A DNA stretch of 64,000 nt from DAOLCO01 sp964612555. GTDB taxonomy: Bacteria > Bdellovibrionota_C > UBA2361 > SZUA-149 > DAOLCO01. The stretch's first letter is position 1. Each line of letters starts with the position of its first letter. Below the pieces are notes generated by a model. The model was not told the origin of the DNA, ran no database searches, and saw only the letters and a program-made list of their open reading frames with translations. Shown here piece after piece: positions 54,032 through 63,312 of the stretch. The DNA lies in the NCBI GenBank assembly GCA_964612555.1, contig CAZTBW010000006.1, forward strand, positions 124,001 through 188,000, in the 5' to 3' direction. Position numbers and translations under genes: made by a program.

Positions 54032-55483
54032 ATGCATACAATATCTTCTCAGGTAATTCCCCGAACTAAATCTCTGGCACCAGAGATTACTATTCCAGGC
54101 GATAAGTCCATTACTCATCGAGCGGTGATGTTTGCTTCCCTTGCAAGTGGAGAGTCGCATATAAAAACAAATGCCCTGGGGAGAGATAATTTTTCTACGA
54201 TCAGAGTTTTCAGACAACTTGGAGTGCCGGTAAGGCTTGAGCTTTCAGAGGAGATGATGAAGCTTGCGCTATCAGAAGGACTCTCGGCAGAAGGACTCTC
54301 TGAAGTAAGTACTGAGCATAGTCGGGATATGTGTAGTATCGTAGTGACAGGGGGTGGGGCATACAGTTTAACAAAACCTCTGGAGCCATTGTACTGTGGA
54401 AATTCAGGTACTACCGCACGTCTTCTATGTGGAATCCTCTCGCATACTGATTTTACTTCACTGTTGAGAGGTGATCATAGTTTGGAGAAACGCCCTTTTG
54501 AAAGAATTGCTGAGCCACTTGGTCAAATGGGGGTGGTTTTTAATGGAGGACGTATGCCTCTTGAAGTTAGCGGGGTGCGAGCTCTTCCTGGTGGGCGCCT
54601 TGTTCCATCTGAATTTCGTTTGAAAAAAGCAAGTGCTCAGGTAAAAAGTGCTATACTTCTTTCCGGTTTGCATGCAGAGGGGATAACTCGTGTAATTGAG
54701 CCGGTAAAGTCGAGAGATCACACTGAGCGGATGTTAAAGTCTATGGGGGTGCCTCTCCGTACAGCTGATCTTTCTTCCGGGGAGTATCAGGTTGAGATTG
54801 AAGGAATCCCCTCAGGGACATTATCTCCTCTGGTGTGCGAAATCCCGGGTGATTTTTCATCTGCCATGTTTTTTATTGTCGCTGCACTTGTTAGCGGATT
54901 TTCTGATAAGGGGGGAGCTGGTGGCGGCAGAGGGGTGCGAATCAAAAATGTTGGTATGAATCCAACCCGCACTGCTGCGCTTGATATATTAAAACGTATG
55001 GGGGCGCAGCTGGAAGTGGTGCGAGAATCTTCAGAAGGGGGCGAGCCTGTTTCTGATATATATGTTATGCCCTCAGATTTACAAGGAATCTTGATTGATG
55101 AGAGGGATGTTGCGAGAGCAATTGATGAGATTCCGATTATCTGCGTTGCAGCAGCCTTTGCTGAAGGTAAAACAGAAATCCGGGGAGCTGAGGAGCTTAG
55201 GGTTAAGGAAAGTGATCGAATCAAAATGATGCTTGAAGTTTTGCAGTCTTTTGGAGTCAGGGTCGAGGAATATCCAGATGGGCTGGGAATAACCGGTGAC
55301 CCACGCCTGACTTCATTCACAAATGATACAAGCAGTGAAAAGGCAGCGTGGAAGACTTGTGGAGATCATAGAATATCAATGGCTGGAGCAATCTTACAGT
55401 TTAGTCTGGGGTTTGACGCAGTAGTCCATGACATCGCTGCTGTAGAGACTTCATTTCCAACATTTCTTAATTGTTTTCAATAG
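54032..55483 (+). CDS. aroA: EPSP synthase
   Basis: A 483-residue 3-phosphoshikimate 1-carboxyvinyltransferase. GDKSITHR at 23-30 and GNSGTTAR at 123-130 are the phosphoenolpyruvate and shikimate-binding segments; KSRDHTERML, DDERDVARAIDEIPI-type DERDVARAIDEIP and KESDRI follow. It is about 50 residues longer than usual, partly from an insertion at about 72-103. Its start lies 2 bases after the P-protein stop. It is the penultimate step to chorismate. Confidence 0.94.
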   Translation: MHTISSQVIPRTKSLAPEITIPGDKSITHRAVMFASLASGESHIKTNALGRDNFSTIRVFRQLGVPVRLELSEEMMKLALSEGLSAEGLSEVSTEHSRDMCSIVVTGGGAYSLTKPLEPLYCGNSGTTARLLCGILSHTDFTSLLRGDHSLEKRPFERIAEPLGQMGVVFNGGRMPLEVSGVRALPGGRLVPSEFRLKKASAQVKSAILLSGLHAEGITRVIEPVKSRDHTERMLKSMGVPLRTADLSSGEYQVEIEGIPSGTLSPLVCEIPGDFSSAMFFIVAALVSGFSDKGGAGGGRGVRIKNVGMNPTRTAALDILKRMGAQLEVVRESSEGGEPVSDIYVMPSDLQGILIDERDVARAIDEIPIICVAAAFAEGKTEIRGAEELRVKESDRIKMMLEVLQSFGVRVEEYPDGLGITGDPRLTSFTNDTSSEKAAWKTCGDHRISMAGAILQFSLGFDAVVHDIAAVETSFPTFLNCFQ

Positions 55484-55511
55484 ATTAGTAGAGTCAGGAA
55501 GGTATATATCT

Positions 55512-56228
55512 GTGGGTATTATAATTACAATAGATGGTCCAGCGGGGAGCGGAAAGAGCAGTGTCTCAAAAAAACTTGCAAAAAAACTGAAATTTATACA
55601 CTTAAATTCTGGGTTAATGTATCGAGCAGTTGCCCGTGCCTCAATTGATTTAGGCATCTCGCTGGATGATACTGAAAGTCTAAAAACCCTTGCAAAAACT
55701 GCGAAATTTGACTTTCATCTCGATTCAAGCGATTTTCGCACCCACGTAGAGGTTAAATTCACTCATCATCCATCATATCAGGTTCCTATGAATTTGATTT
55801 ATGATGATGCTTCTTCGAGGGGCGCAAGTGAGATTGCCACTCTTTCTGAAGTACGAGAGGTACTTAGCGAAAAACAGAGAGAGCTTGGTAGAAAAAATGA
55901 TCTGGTACTTGAAGGGAGAGATGCGGGGACTGTAGTGTTTCCAGATGCCGGTTTCAAGTTTTATCTTGAGGCTTCACTTGAGGAGAGAGTTTCGAGAAGA
56001 CTCGCTCAGATGGCAACTCAGGAAGGAGGTGAGGTGGAGGTTAACAAGTGTTTTGAAGAAGTTAAGGCGCAGGTACTTGAAAGAGACACTAGAGATATGT
56101 CTCGGATGGTATCTCCTTTACGTGTTGCTGATGATGCAGAGGTGATCCATACAGATTCATATTCTGAGGAAGAAGTAGTTGAGTTTTTACTTTCTCGTGT
56201 GATTCAGGATCGTTCTGCTGGAAAATAA
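55512..56228 (+). CDS. cmk: Cytidylate kinase
   Basis: A 238-residue nucleotide kinase converting CMP/dCMP to diphosphates. The Walker loop IDGPAGSGKSS is at 7-17; LNSGLMYRAVA near 32, EGRDAGTVVFPDA near 137 and the R(RL)xQ region near 162 follow. The start is GTG with GGAAGG upstream. It precedes rpsA, the order seen in many Gram-negative bacteria. Confidence 0.95.
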   Translation: MGIIITIDGPAGSGKSSVSKKLAKKLKFIHLNSGLMYRAVARASIDLGISLDDTESLKTLAKTAKFDFHLDSSDFRTHVEVKFTHHPSYQVPMNLIYDDASSRGASEIATLSEVREVLSEKQRELGRKNDLVLEGRDAGTVVFPDAGFKFYLEASLEERVSRRLAQMATQEGGEVEVNKCFEEVKAQVLERDTRDMSRMVSPLRVADDAEVIHTDSYSEEEVVEFLLSRVIQDRSAGK

Positions 56229-56374
56229 AGAATCTGTTTTATCGTGTGTGCAGGGGATTGTTCAGTTCTTCCTTTACTGACCTTCCTTTACTGGGGTGCA
56301 GCTCAGATATTTTCAGATGGGTATTACTAACATGAACATTCCCCAGTTTGGAAAAATAATAATTTGTATATTTT

Positions 56375-58072
56375 ATGAACCAGGAATTAGTAGCAAATAT
56401 AGATTCGGAATTTGAACAACTCTTAAGTAAAGACTTCGACGCAGCAAAGCCGGGCGAGATCGTGTATGGCAAGGTCACTGAAATTGGACGTGACTATGTG
56501 CTTGTTGATATTGGATTCAAATCAGAGGGGAACATCCCCATTAATCAGTTTATCAATGAAGAAGGGCAGACTAAGGTCAATGTAGGCGATACCGTAGAGG
56601 TACTTCTTCTTACCTCCGAAAATGAATATGGAGAGGTTGTTCTTTCTAAAGATAGAGCAGAGCAACTAAAGGTATGGAATGAGCTTGAGAAGCTTTACAA
56701 AGATGACAAGCTTGTCAGTGGAAAAGTAGTTCAAAAAGTAAAGGGTGGTCTCCAGATTGATGTGGGAGTTCCCGCATTTCTTCCAGGTTCGCAAGTAGAT
56801 ATTAGACCGCAGCGTTATCTGGACAAATTTGTCGGAGAGACGCTTGATTTCAAAATTCTCAAATACAGTAGAGAGCGAGGTAACATTGTTCTTTCAAGAC
56901 GGGCAGTGCTTGAAGCTGAAAGAAAAGCACTCAAGAAAGATACCATCAGTCAGATTTCTGAAGGAGTGGTTCTTGAAGGTATTGTTAAAAATGTAACTGA
57001 TTATGGTGCATTTATTGACCTTGGTGGTATTGACGGGCTTCTCCACATCACTGATATGTCCTGGGGTAGGGTAAATCATCCGGGTGAAATCCTTTCAGTT
57101 GGACAGACTGTCCCTGTGGTTATTCTGAAGTACGATCGAGAGAATGAACGGGTGAGTCTTGGTATGAAACAGCTCGTTGATAATCCATGGGAGAAGGTTG
57201 AAGCACGTTACACTGTTGGAACCAATATCTCTGGTAAGGTTGTTTCTATTACTGATTATGGAGCGTTTGTACGTCTTGATGAGGGTATAGAAGGATTAAT
57301 TCACGTTTCAGAAATGAGCTGGAGCAGAAAGATACCACATCCTTCAAAGATTCTTTCAGTTGGGCAGGAAGTTGAAGCGGTTGTTCTTGAAGTGAGCTCT
57401 GACAATCAGAGAATCAGCCTTGGTCTGAAACAACTTAGCAAAAATCCGTGGGATGAACTTGCAAGAGAGTTCCCTGTTGGAAGCAAGATTGTTGGTAAGG
57501 TTCGATCTATTACCGACTTTGGAGTTTTCGTAAATGTGAAAGATGAAATTGATGGTTTGGTTCACGTTTCAGATTTCTCATGGACTAAGAAAGTAAAAGA
57601 TCCAAAAGACATTAAAGACCTTTACAAGAAGGGAGATGAACTTGAAGCAGTGGTGCTTGAAATCGACCCTGAAAACGAAAGACTCAGTCTTGGAGTAAAA
57701 CAGCTTTCACCAGATATTTGGGAGTCTGTCCCACACTGGTATCCGCAAGGAGCGAAAGTTAAGGGCACCATCAACAGTATTACTGACTTTGGTGTATTTG
57801 TTGAGCTTGAAGAAGGAGTTGAAGGGCTCATCCACGTTTCTCAGCTTGGTCTTGAACGAGGGGAGTCTTTAAAGGACAAGTTTCAGGTAGGCTCACCAAT
57901 TGAAGCAGAGGTGCTTTCTGTAGATCGGGCTGAAAGAAGAATCAGTCTGACTACTCAGGAAGGTAAGAGAAGAAAGGATAAGGAAGAGTATGCTCAGTAC
58001 ACTGACGATTCCAGTTCTGCTACTTTTGGAGATCTTCTGCAGCAGCAGTTTAGTGGTAAGAAAGACGAATAG
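56375..58072 (+). CDS. rpsA: 30S ribosomal protein S1
   Basis: A 565-residue protein with six S1 RNA-binding repeats, at about 25-92, 110-176, 193-261, 278-348, 365-435 and 452-521. Repeats 3-6 share TDYGAF or TDFGVF turns and GLIHVSE-type ends, typical of repeats 3-6 of bacterial S1. The length matches E. coli S1. There is no Shine-Dalgarno site before the ATG, which is known for other rpsA genes. A strong terminator follows. Confidence 0.97.
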   Translation: MNQELVANIDSEFEQLLSKDFDAAKPGEIVYGKVTEIGRDYVLVDIGFKSEGNIPINQFINEEGQTKVNVGDTVEVLLLTSENEYGEVVLSKDRAEQLKVWNELEKLYKDDKLVSGKVVQKVKGGLQIDVGVPAFLPGSQVDIRPQRYLDKFVGETLDFKILKYSRERGNIVLSRRAVLEAERKALKKDTISQISEGVVLEGIVKNVTDYGAFIDLGGIDGLLHITDMSWGRVNHPGEILSVGQTVPVVILKYDRENERVSLGMKQLVDNPWEKVEARYTVGTNISGKVVSITDYGAFVRLDEGIEGLIHVSEMSWSRKIPHPSKILSVGQEVEAVVLEVSSDNQRISLGLKQLSKNPWDELAREFPVGSKIVGKVRSITDFGVFVNVKDEIDGLVHVSDFSWTKKVKDPKDIKDLYKKGDELEAVVLEIDPENERLSLGVKQLSPDIWESVPHWYPQGAKVKGTINSITDFGVFVELEEGVEGLIHVSQLGLERGESLKDKFQVGSPIEAEVLSVDRAERRISLTTQEGKRRKDKEEYAQYTDDSSSATFGDLLQQQFSGKKDE

Positions 58073-58113
58073 TTTTTAGTTTTTCCGCAGATATTCTCAT
58101 TGAAACTGCGTTA

Positions 58114-58146
58114 ACAGGAGTGAATTTTTTCACTCCTGTGTTTTTT
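58114..58146 (+). terminator. Rho-independent terminator of rpsA
   Basis: ACAGGAGTGAA and TTCACTCCTGT form an 11-bp stem with a TTTT loop, followed after one G by six T. It lies 42 bases after the rpsA stop. Confidence 0.9.
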
Positions 58147-58192
58147 ATTTGAAGTAACAAAAAGCATATATCGTAAGCGTGTAGTACAGATC

Positions 58193-61042
58193 ATGCCTCA
58201 AGAGACACCTTCTCAACAGAGCTTATTTATATCCGATCATAGTACCCCACATTTTTCTGGTGAACCTGAAACTGAGAATGGAATCTCAAATGAAGGTATC
58301 TCGCATGATCAGGAAGATAGGACTGTGGATCTGGATCCTGTTACTCTTTCTGGTTCCGCTCCCGCTTCCTTGACCTATACACCTAAACCTTTATCTGAAA
58401 TTGATAAATCAAGGCTCGCACCGATGCTTCGGCAGTATGTTGAGATAAAGGAGGGCTATCCCGGGTATCTGCTGCTATTTCAGGTGGGCGACTTTTTTGA
58501 AGTGTTTTTTGAGGATGCGATAACTGTTTCCGATGCACTGTCTATACGTTTAACTTCTCGTGATAAAGATCAGGATAATCCCATACCCATGTGCGGTGTG
58601 CCAATCCATGCGTTTGAAAATTATCTTCCTCGCCTTCTCACTCAGGGGTTTAGTTGTGTAGTGGTCGAGCAAGTGGAGGATGCGGCTCAGGCAAAAGGGC
58701 TGGTGAAAAGAGAAATAACAAGAATAGTAACTCCCGGAGTTCGTCTTGATGGGGAAGGGCTGGATGAGAAGCGCAGTAATTATCTCTCTGCGATAGTACC
58801 GTATGGTATGGATGCTGCCGTGTTTGTCGCAATTGAAGTTTCAACAGGGGTACTTCTGGTTCGTGAAGCAGGGAGCCCGGATGATATTGAAAATCTGTTA
58901 TATCGTTATGCTCCAAAAGAATTATTATTACCATTTAAGGATGTTGAAGCGGGTATCCTGGATTCTTCTCCAGTACTTGCTGCTGCTCTTGAATATGCAA
59001 AGTCTTTGCAAGTTAAAATATCGTACCGAAAATTTTCTTTACCTTATTCAGATAATCTGCTTCCGTTATTTGATGGATGTACTGTTGAAGAGAAGCTGAG
59101 AGAGGAAATAGTACAGGATATTCAGTCTGGATCTCCTGCTCGGAAACGGGCTCTTGTTGCGCTTCTTTCTTATGTTAAGGAAATTTCTCTTCGCATTGAT
59201 GTTTGTATAAGTGGATATTCAAGCGAAAAAGTAGCAAACTTGTATGTCATTGATACCGCAACAAGGCGTAACCTTGAACTCTGTGAAGCATCTTTTGATG
59301 GTGACAGGAAGTATTCAGTCCTTGGTGTGATTGACAAAACCAGGACCGCAGCAGGGGGGCGGGTACTTCAGGACTGGCTTCTTTCACCACTCTCAAAAAA
59401 AGATCAGATTGAGATACGACTTGATGCAGTCGGTGAATGTGTGGGGGTGCCTGAGAGAATAGAGGAAATGCGTCAGATTCTTTCTCAAGTTCGTGACATA
59501 GAGCGACTTTCAACCCGGATTGCAGGTAATAGAGCTTCTCCCTATGATTGTGGATTATTACGGGCTTCACTTCAAGTGATGCCCCGCATCAAAGAAATTA
59601 TTGAGAGTTGCTCCAGTGAGTTTTTCAAAAACCTCTCTTCGAATCTTGATATTGCTGGTGACGTCTGCGAGCTTCTTGAAAAAGCCCTTGTAGATGAGCT
59701 TCCCCCAAAACTTGGAGAGCGGGATGTTATTCGTGATTCGTATCACACTGAGCTTTCTCGTCTCAGGTCATTGAGAAAAGATTCTCATAGCCTTTTGACT
59801 GAAATGGAACGTGAAGAGCGTGAGAAGACCTCAATACAAAATCTTAAGATTAAACATAACTCTGTCTTTGGATATTTTATTGAGATCAGTAAGGGGCAGC
59901 TTTCTAAAGCCCCACAGAGATATACTCGTAAGCAGACACTTACTAATGCTGAGCGTTTTATTACTCCTGAATTAAAATCACTTGAGCAGGAACTTTTATC
60001 GTCAAAATCACGCCTTTTTGAGCTTGAGCGTCAATTGTTTTCTGATATTCGAACCACGATTGCTCATGCAAGCATTCGATTACAGAAACTTGCTCGTGAT
60101 ATTGCCGTTCTGGATGTTATTTTTTCTTTTGCGTATGTATCCCTTCGTAATGATTATGTACGTCCTGAAATAGTGGAAGATACTCATACTGAAATTACCG
60201 AGGGACGACACCCGGTAGTGGAAATGGTATGTGGGCGTCCTTCTTTTATTCCAAATGATGCTGCGCTGGATGCTCGCTCTAAAAGTTTTGCGGTACTGAC
60301 GGGGCCAAATATGGGTGGTAAGTCTACCTATCTTCGTCAACTTGGGATTATTCAGGTTTTGGCTCAATGTGGTTGTTATGTGCCGGCTAAGAAAGCGCTA
60401 ATAGGTGTTGCTGACAGGATCTTTACCCGAATAGGTTCGGGAGATGCCCTTGCAAAGGGAGAGTCAACTTTCATGGTTGAAATGAAAGAGGCGGCTAATA
60501 TTATACGAAACGCTACGGAAAAGTCGCTCGTGTTGATTGATGAAGTGGGAAGGGGAACTGCAACTGCGGACGGACTTTCTCTAGCGACTGCGATTGCGCA
60601 CTGGCTTATTGATACTACGAAATGTCGCACCGTGTTTGCAACGCATTTTCACGAGCTTACTACTTTACCCGAATACTCAGACAGGGTCTTTTGTCTTTCG
60701 GTTGGAATTGTTGAAACAAGAAATAGAATTGAGTTTACTCACCGGATTGAACATAAGGCGTGTGCAAAAAGTTATGGTATTCATGTTGCAAAGCTTGCCG
60801 GTATTCCTGATGCGTTAATTAATGAGGCAACGCTTCTCTTGTCACAGGAAAAAGTAAATACCGGAGATGGAGTCTTTAGTGAGCCTTTTGATAAAAACCC
60901 TCTTGACTCAAATGCAATTCCAAGTGATCTCTTTGAGCTGTTAAATGAAATAAAAACGCTTAGACCTGAAACGATTACCCCTCTTCAGGCGCTGGAACTA
61001 CTCTATGAATTTGCTTCTCGGGTTAAGAAAGCTGAATTTTAA
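58193..61042 (+). CDS. mutS: DNA mismatch repair protein MutS
   Basis: A 949-residue MutS. After a roughly 75-residue extra N-terminal tail (Ser/Thr/Glu-rich) the mismatch-binding domain begins with VGDFFEVFFEDA, including the Phe-x-Glu wedge. The ATPase has TGPNMGGKST near 702, FMVEM..A near 760, LIDEVGRGT near 782 and the ATHFHEL segment near 820. The tail is not found in E. coli MutS and its role is unknown. The downstream amidase gene overlaps its end by 38 bases. Confidence 0.96.
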   Translation: MPQETPSQQSLFISDHSTPHFSGEPETENGISNEGISHDQEDRTVDLDPVTLSGSAPASLTYTPKPLSEIDKSRLAPMLRQYVEIKEGYPGYLLLFQVGDFFEVFFEDAITVSDALSIRLTSRDKDQDNPIPMCGVPIHAFENYLPRLLTQGFSCVVVEQVEDAAQAKGLVKREITRIVTPGVRLDGEGLDEKRSNYLSAIVPYGMDAAVFVAIEVSTGVLLVREAGSPDDIENLLYRYAPKELLLPFKDVEAGILDSSPVLAAALEYAKSLQVKISYRKFSLPYSDNLLPLFDGCTVEEKLREEIVQDIQSGSPARKRALVALLSYVKEISLRIDVCISGYSSEKVANLYVIDTATRRNLELCEASFDGDRKYSVLGVIDKTRTAAGGRVLQDWLLSPLSKKDQIEIRLDAVGECVGVPERIEEMRQILSQVRDIERLSTRIAGNRASPYDCGLLRASLQVMPRIKEIIESCSSEFFKNLSSNLDIAGDVCELLEKALVDELPPKLGERDVIRDSYHTELSRLRSLRKDSHSLLTEMEREEREKTSIQNLKIKHNSVFGYFIEISKGQLSKAPQRYTRKQTLTNAERFITPELKSLEQELLSSKSRLFELERQLFSDIRTTIAHASIRLQKLARDIAVLDVIFSFAYVSLRNDYVRPEIVEDTHTEITEGRHPVVEMVCGRPSFIPNDAALDARSKSFAVLTGPNMGGKSTYLRQLGIIQVLAQCGCYVPAKKALIGVADRIFTRIGSGDALAKGESTFMVEMKEAANIIRNATEKSLVLIDEVGRGTATADGLSLATAIAHWLIDTTKCRTVFATHFHELTTLPEYSDRVFCLSVGIVETRNRIEFTHRIEHKACAKSYGIHVAKLAGIPDALINEATLLLSQEKVNTGDGVFSEPFDKNPLDSNAIPSDLFELLNEIKTLRPETITPLQALELLYEFASRVKKAEF

Positions 61043-62369
61043 ATCTTTTTTAACGAGTCTATTTCTGATGCTATCCGTCCTCTTCGTGGGGGAGTTGCCG
61101 TTGATGGTATCTGTGTCTTTTGCTCAGGAAGCGGATATTGCTGCTGAGCGTTATGAAGAACTTCGATCACACTATCGAAGTCTGGTGATTCATGACCCCG
61201 GGATCTCTGAGATTTCGTTGTGGAAGGAAACAAAAGAAAAGTTTGAAAAAGCACTTACTTCACCTGAATTCCAAAAAGAGCGAGTTTATACTCCTCGTAT
61301 ATTGTATTTACTTGGAAGATTGAATGAGCAGGTGCATATCAGGGGGAAAGATGCGGGAGCAGGTAGTCGTGCTGAGAAGCTGTTTGAGAGGATTGTCAGT
61401 GAGTTCCCGGGGGATGAGCTTGCAGATGATGCACTGCTTGCCCTTTCAAGAATTTATCATAGGGATAAGCGTTATCAAGATGAAAAGAAAGTGCTTGAGC
61501 GAATCCTTGGTGAGTACTCTTCAGGGAGTACGATTTCTCATGCAAGGAAAGCACTTGAGGTGCTTTCCTCTCTTGGGATAGATGGCGACCCAAAAGAATC
61601 TGATTTAACTCTGGAAGAAGAATTTGTTCTTCCCAAAGAAGAAACCTCTCCATCCATGGATGCGGGCAAGATATCCTCTCTTGAGAACAAGTATCCGGTT
61701 GTGGTTATTGACCCCGGGCATGGAGGTTCTGAAGATGGAGCTCATGGACCTGAGGGTATGAAAGAGAAGGAAATAGTCCTTGCTATTTCAAAGATGATTC
61801 AATCAAAATTCCATGCAACCACAACGGTGCGAGTATATTTGACTCGTCAAGGTGATGAAAACCTTCCCCTTCAGGAACGTACCCGTATTGCAAATGAGCT
61901 TGGTGCAGACCTCTTTGTATCAGTTCACGCTAATGCGAGCCCGTATAAAACAAGAAAAGGAATAGAGACATACTACCTTGATAATACTGATGACAAGAGC
62001 TCTCTTCGACTTGCTGAGCGGGAAAATCTGGCAGGAAATATTTCTCAGAAGAGTTTGTCATTTATTATCAGTGATTTTATTCAAGGCATAAAGATGGATG
62101 ACTCCATCACTGCTGCTCATTTAATTCAGGCGAATCTTGTCGGAGAGCTTCGACACTCCTATGATTCAATAAAAGACCTGGGAGTGAAGAAGGCACCTTT
62201 TTATGTTCTTGTGGGTGCGCACATGCCTTGTGTTCTTGTGGAGGTGTCGTTTATAGATCATCCTGTTGAGGGACGGCGCCTTAAAACAGAACGCTATCAG
62301 AGGGTGGTGGCTGATGGCGTTTATAAGGGTATATTCTCCTACCTTTCAAAGAAGGGTCGTTTACAGTGA
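61005..62369 (+). CDS. N-acetylmuramoyl-L-alanine amidase with TPR-like N-terminal region
   Basis: A 454-residue exported amidase (Amidase_3). The signal peptide ends near SFA (residue 40). A helical, TPR-like region covers about 45-190. The zinc catalytic domain starts with VVVIDPGHGGSEDG near 233, then DLFVSVHANA near 303 and the Glu-bearing CVLVEVSFIDH near 410. It resembles AmiC-type septal enzymes but without an AMIN domain. It overlaps mutS by 38 bases and its stop overlaps the next gene. Confidence 0.92.
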   Translation: MNLLLGLRKLNFKSFLTSLFLMLSVLFVGELPLMVSVSFAQEADIAAERYEELRSHYRSLVIHDPGISEISLWKETKEKFEKALTSPEFQKERVYTPRILYLLGRLNEQVHIRGKDAGAGSRAEKLFERIVSEFPGDELADDALLALSRIYHRDKRYQDEKKVLERILGEYSSGSTISHARKALEVLSSLGIDGDPKESDLTLEEEFVLPKEETSPSMDAGKISSLENKYPVVVIDPGHGGSEDGAHGPEGMKEKEIVLAISKMIQSKFHATTTVRVYLTRQGDENLPLQERTRIANELGADLFVSVHANASPYKTRKGIETYYLDNTDDKSSLRLAERENLAGNISQKSLSFIISDFIQGIKMDDSITAAHLIQANLVGELRHSYDSIKDLGVKKAPFYVLVGAHMPCVLVEVSFIDHPVEGRRLKTERYQRVVADGVYKGIFSYLSKKGRLQ

Positions 62370-63310
62370 TTGTGGATGCTTCAGAGCTGGAGTCTTCTCT
62401 TTCTTCACTACAATTTTTAGTGTGTAGAGATCTGGTGCTCCATAGTAACTGTGCAATGATAATCGGAGGAGCTATTCGAGATTTTTATTTTAAATACCCC
62501 ATAGATGATGTTGATTTTATTATTCTTGAGGAAAATCCCTTAAAGGGAATTCAGGTTGTATTAGAGGTACTGGGTGCATCTACAGAGGTAACTAGTGTAA
62601 AAGTCCATACCCCGCTTACTCCATACCGAACTGCCAAGATTGAACTTAGTACTAATGAAGAAAGTCTTGTCTTTGATATTGGTTTTCCAAGAAAAGAAAA
62701 ATACCAATATCCTGCTGCAAAACCTGAAGTAGCTCCCGGGAGTTTTGAGGAAGATATTCTCAGGAGAGATTTTTCGATGAATGCACTTTGTGTAAGTGGA
62801 GAAGAGGGGAAATTTAAACTTTTTGATCTTGTGGATGGATTCAAGGATATTGAGAATAAAAACCTCAGAATACTTCATCCGGAAAGTTTTAGAGATGACC
62901 CGATTCGTCTGGTACGGGGGGTACGATTTATGCATCGTTATGCTTGCAGCTTTGATGTGGAAACAAAAAAATGTTCTCAGGATCCTGAGTTGCATTCAAT
63001 ATTGGCTGCGGTAAGCGAAGGGCGAAGAGTACAGGAGTTTTACAAGATTCTTTTTGAAGCAGATCCCTTTAAGATAATTGAAGACCTTGCCCGGAAAGGA
63101 TTTCTTGAGCTTCTTTTCCCGGGGCTGGAAAAAAACATGCCACGTAGAGATGTGTATGAAGAATTCTCTCGAAGTGATTTCAAATTACCCGGAGCGCATA
63201 TACTTCTTGCTTTTTTGATGAAGAATCTTGAGCCTTCTCAGGCAAAGCATCTTATGCAGTATATCCCTATCTCAAAAGAAGAAAGAAAACTGGTATTTTC
63301 AATAGTCTGA
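62366..63310 (+). CDS. tRNA nucleotidyltransferase / poly(A) polymerase family protein
   Basis: A 314-residue nucleotidyltransferase-head protein. IIGGAIRDFYFK near 32-43 with IDDVDF near 46-51 (the metal-binding Asp pair, Asp 48 and 50), RRDFSMNAL near 134, and LRILHPESFRDDPIRLVRGVRF near 170-192 are family motifs. CCA-adding and poly(A) enzymes cannot be separated with certainty; at 314 residues it is shorter than most. The GTG start overlaps the amidase stop (GTGA). Confidence 0.88.
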   Translation: MIVDASELESSLSSLQFLVCRDLVLHSNCAMIIGGAIRDFYFKYPIDDVDFIILEENPLKGIQVVLEVLGASTEVTSVKVHTPLTPYRTAKIELSTNEESLVFDIGFPRKEKYQYPAAKPEVAPGSFEEDILRRDFSMNALCVSGEEGKFKLFDLVDGFKDIENKNLRILHPESFRDDPIRLVRGVRFMHRYACSFDVETKKCSQDPELHSILAAVSEGRRVQEFYKILFEADPFKIIEDLARKGFLELLFPGLEKNMPRRDVYEEFSRSDFKLPGAHILLAFLMKNLEPSQAKHLMQYIPISKEERKLVFSIV

Positions 63311-63312
63311 AT

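Noticed and set aside
54787..55320. Frame opposite aroA
   Set aside because: Antisense to conserved EPSP synthase motifs.
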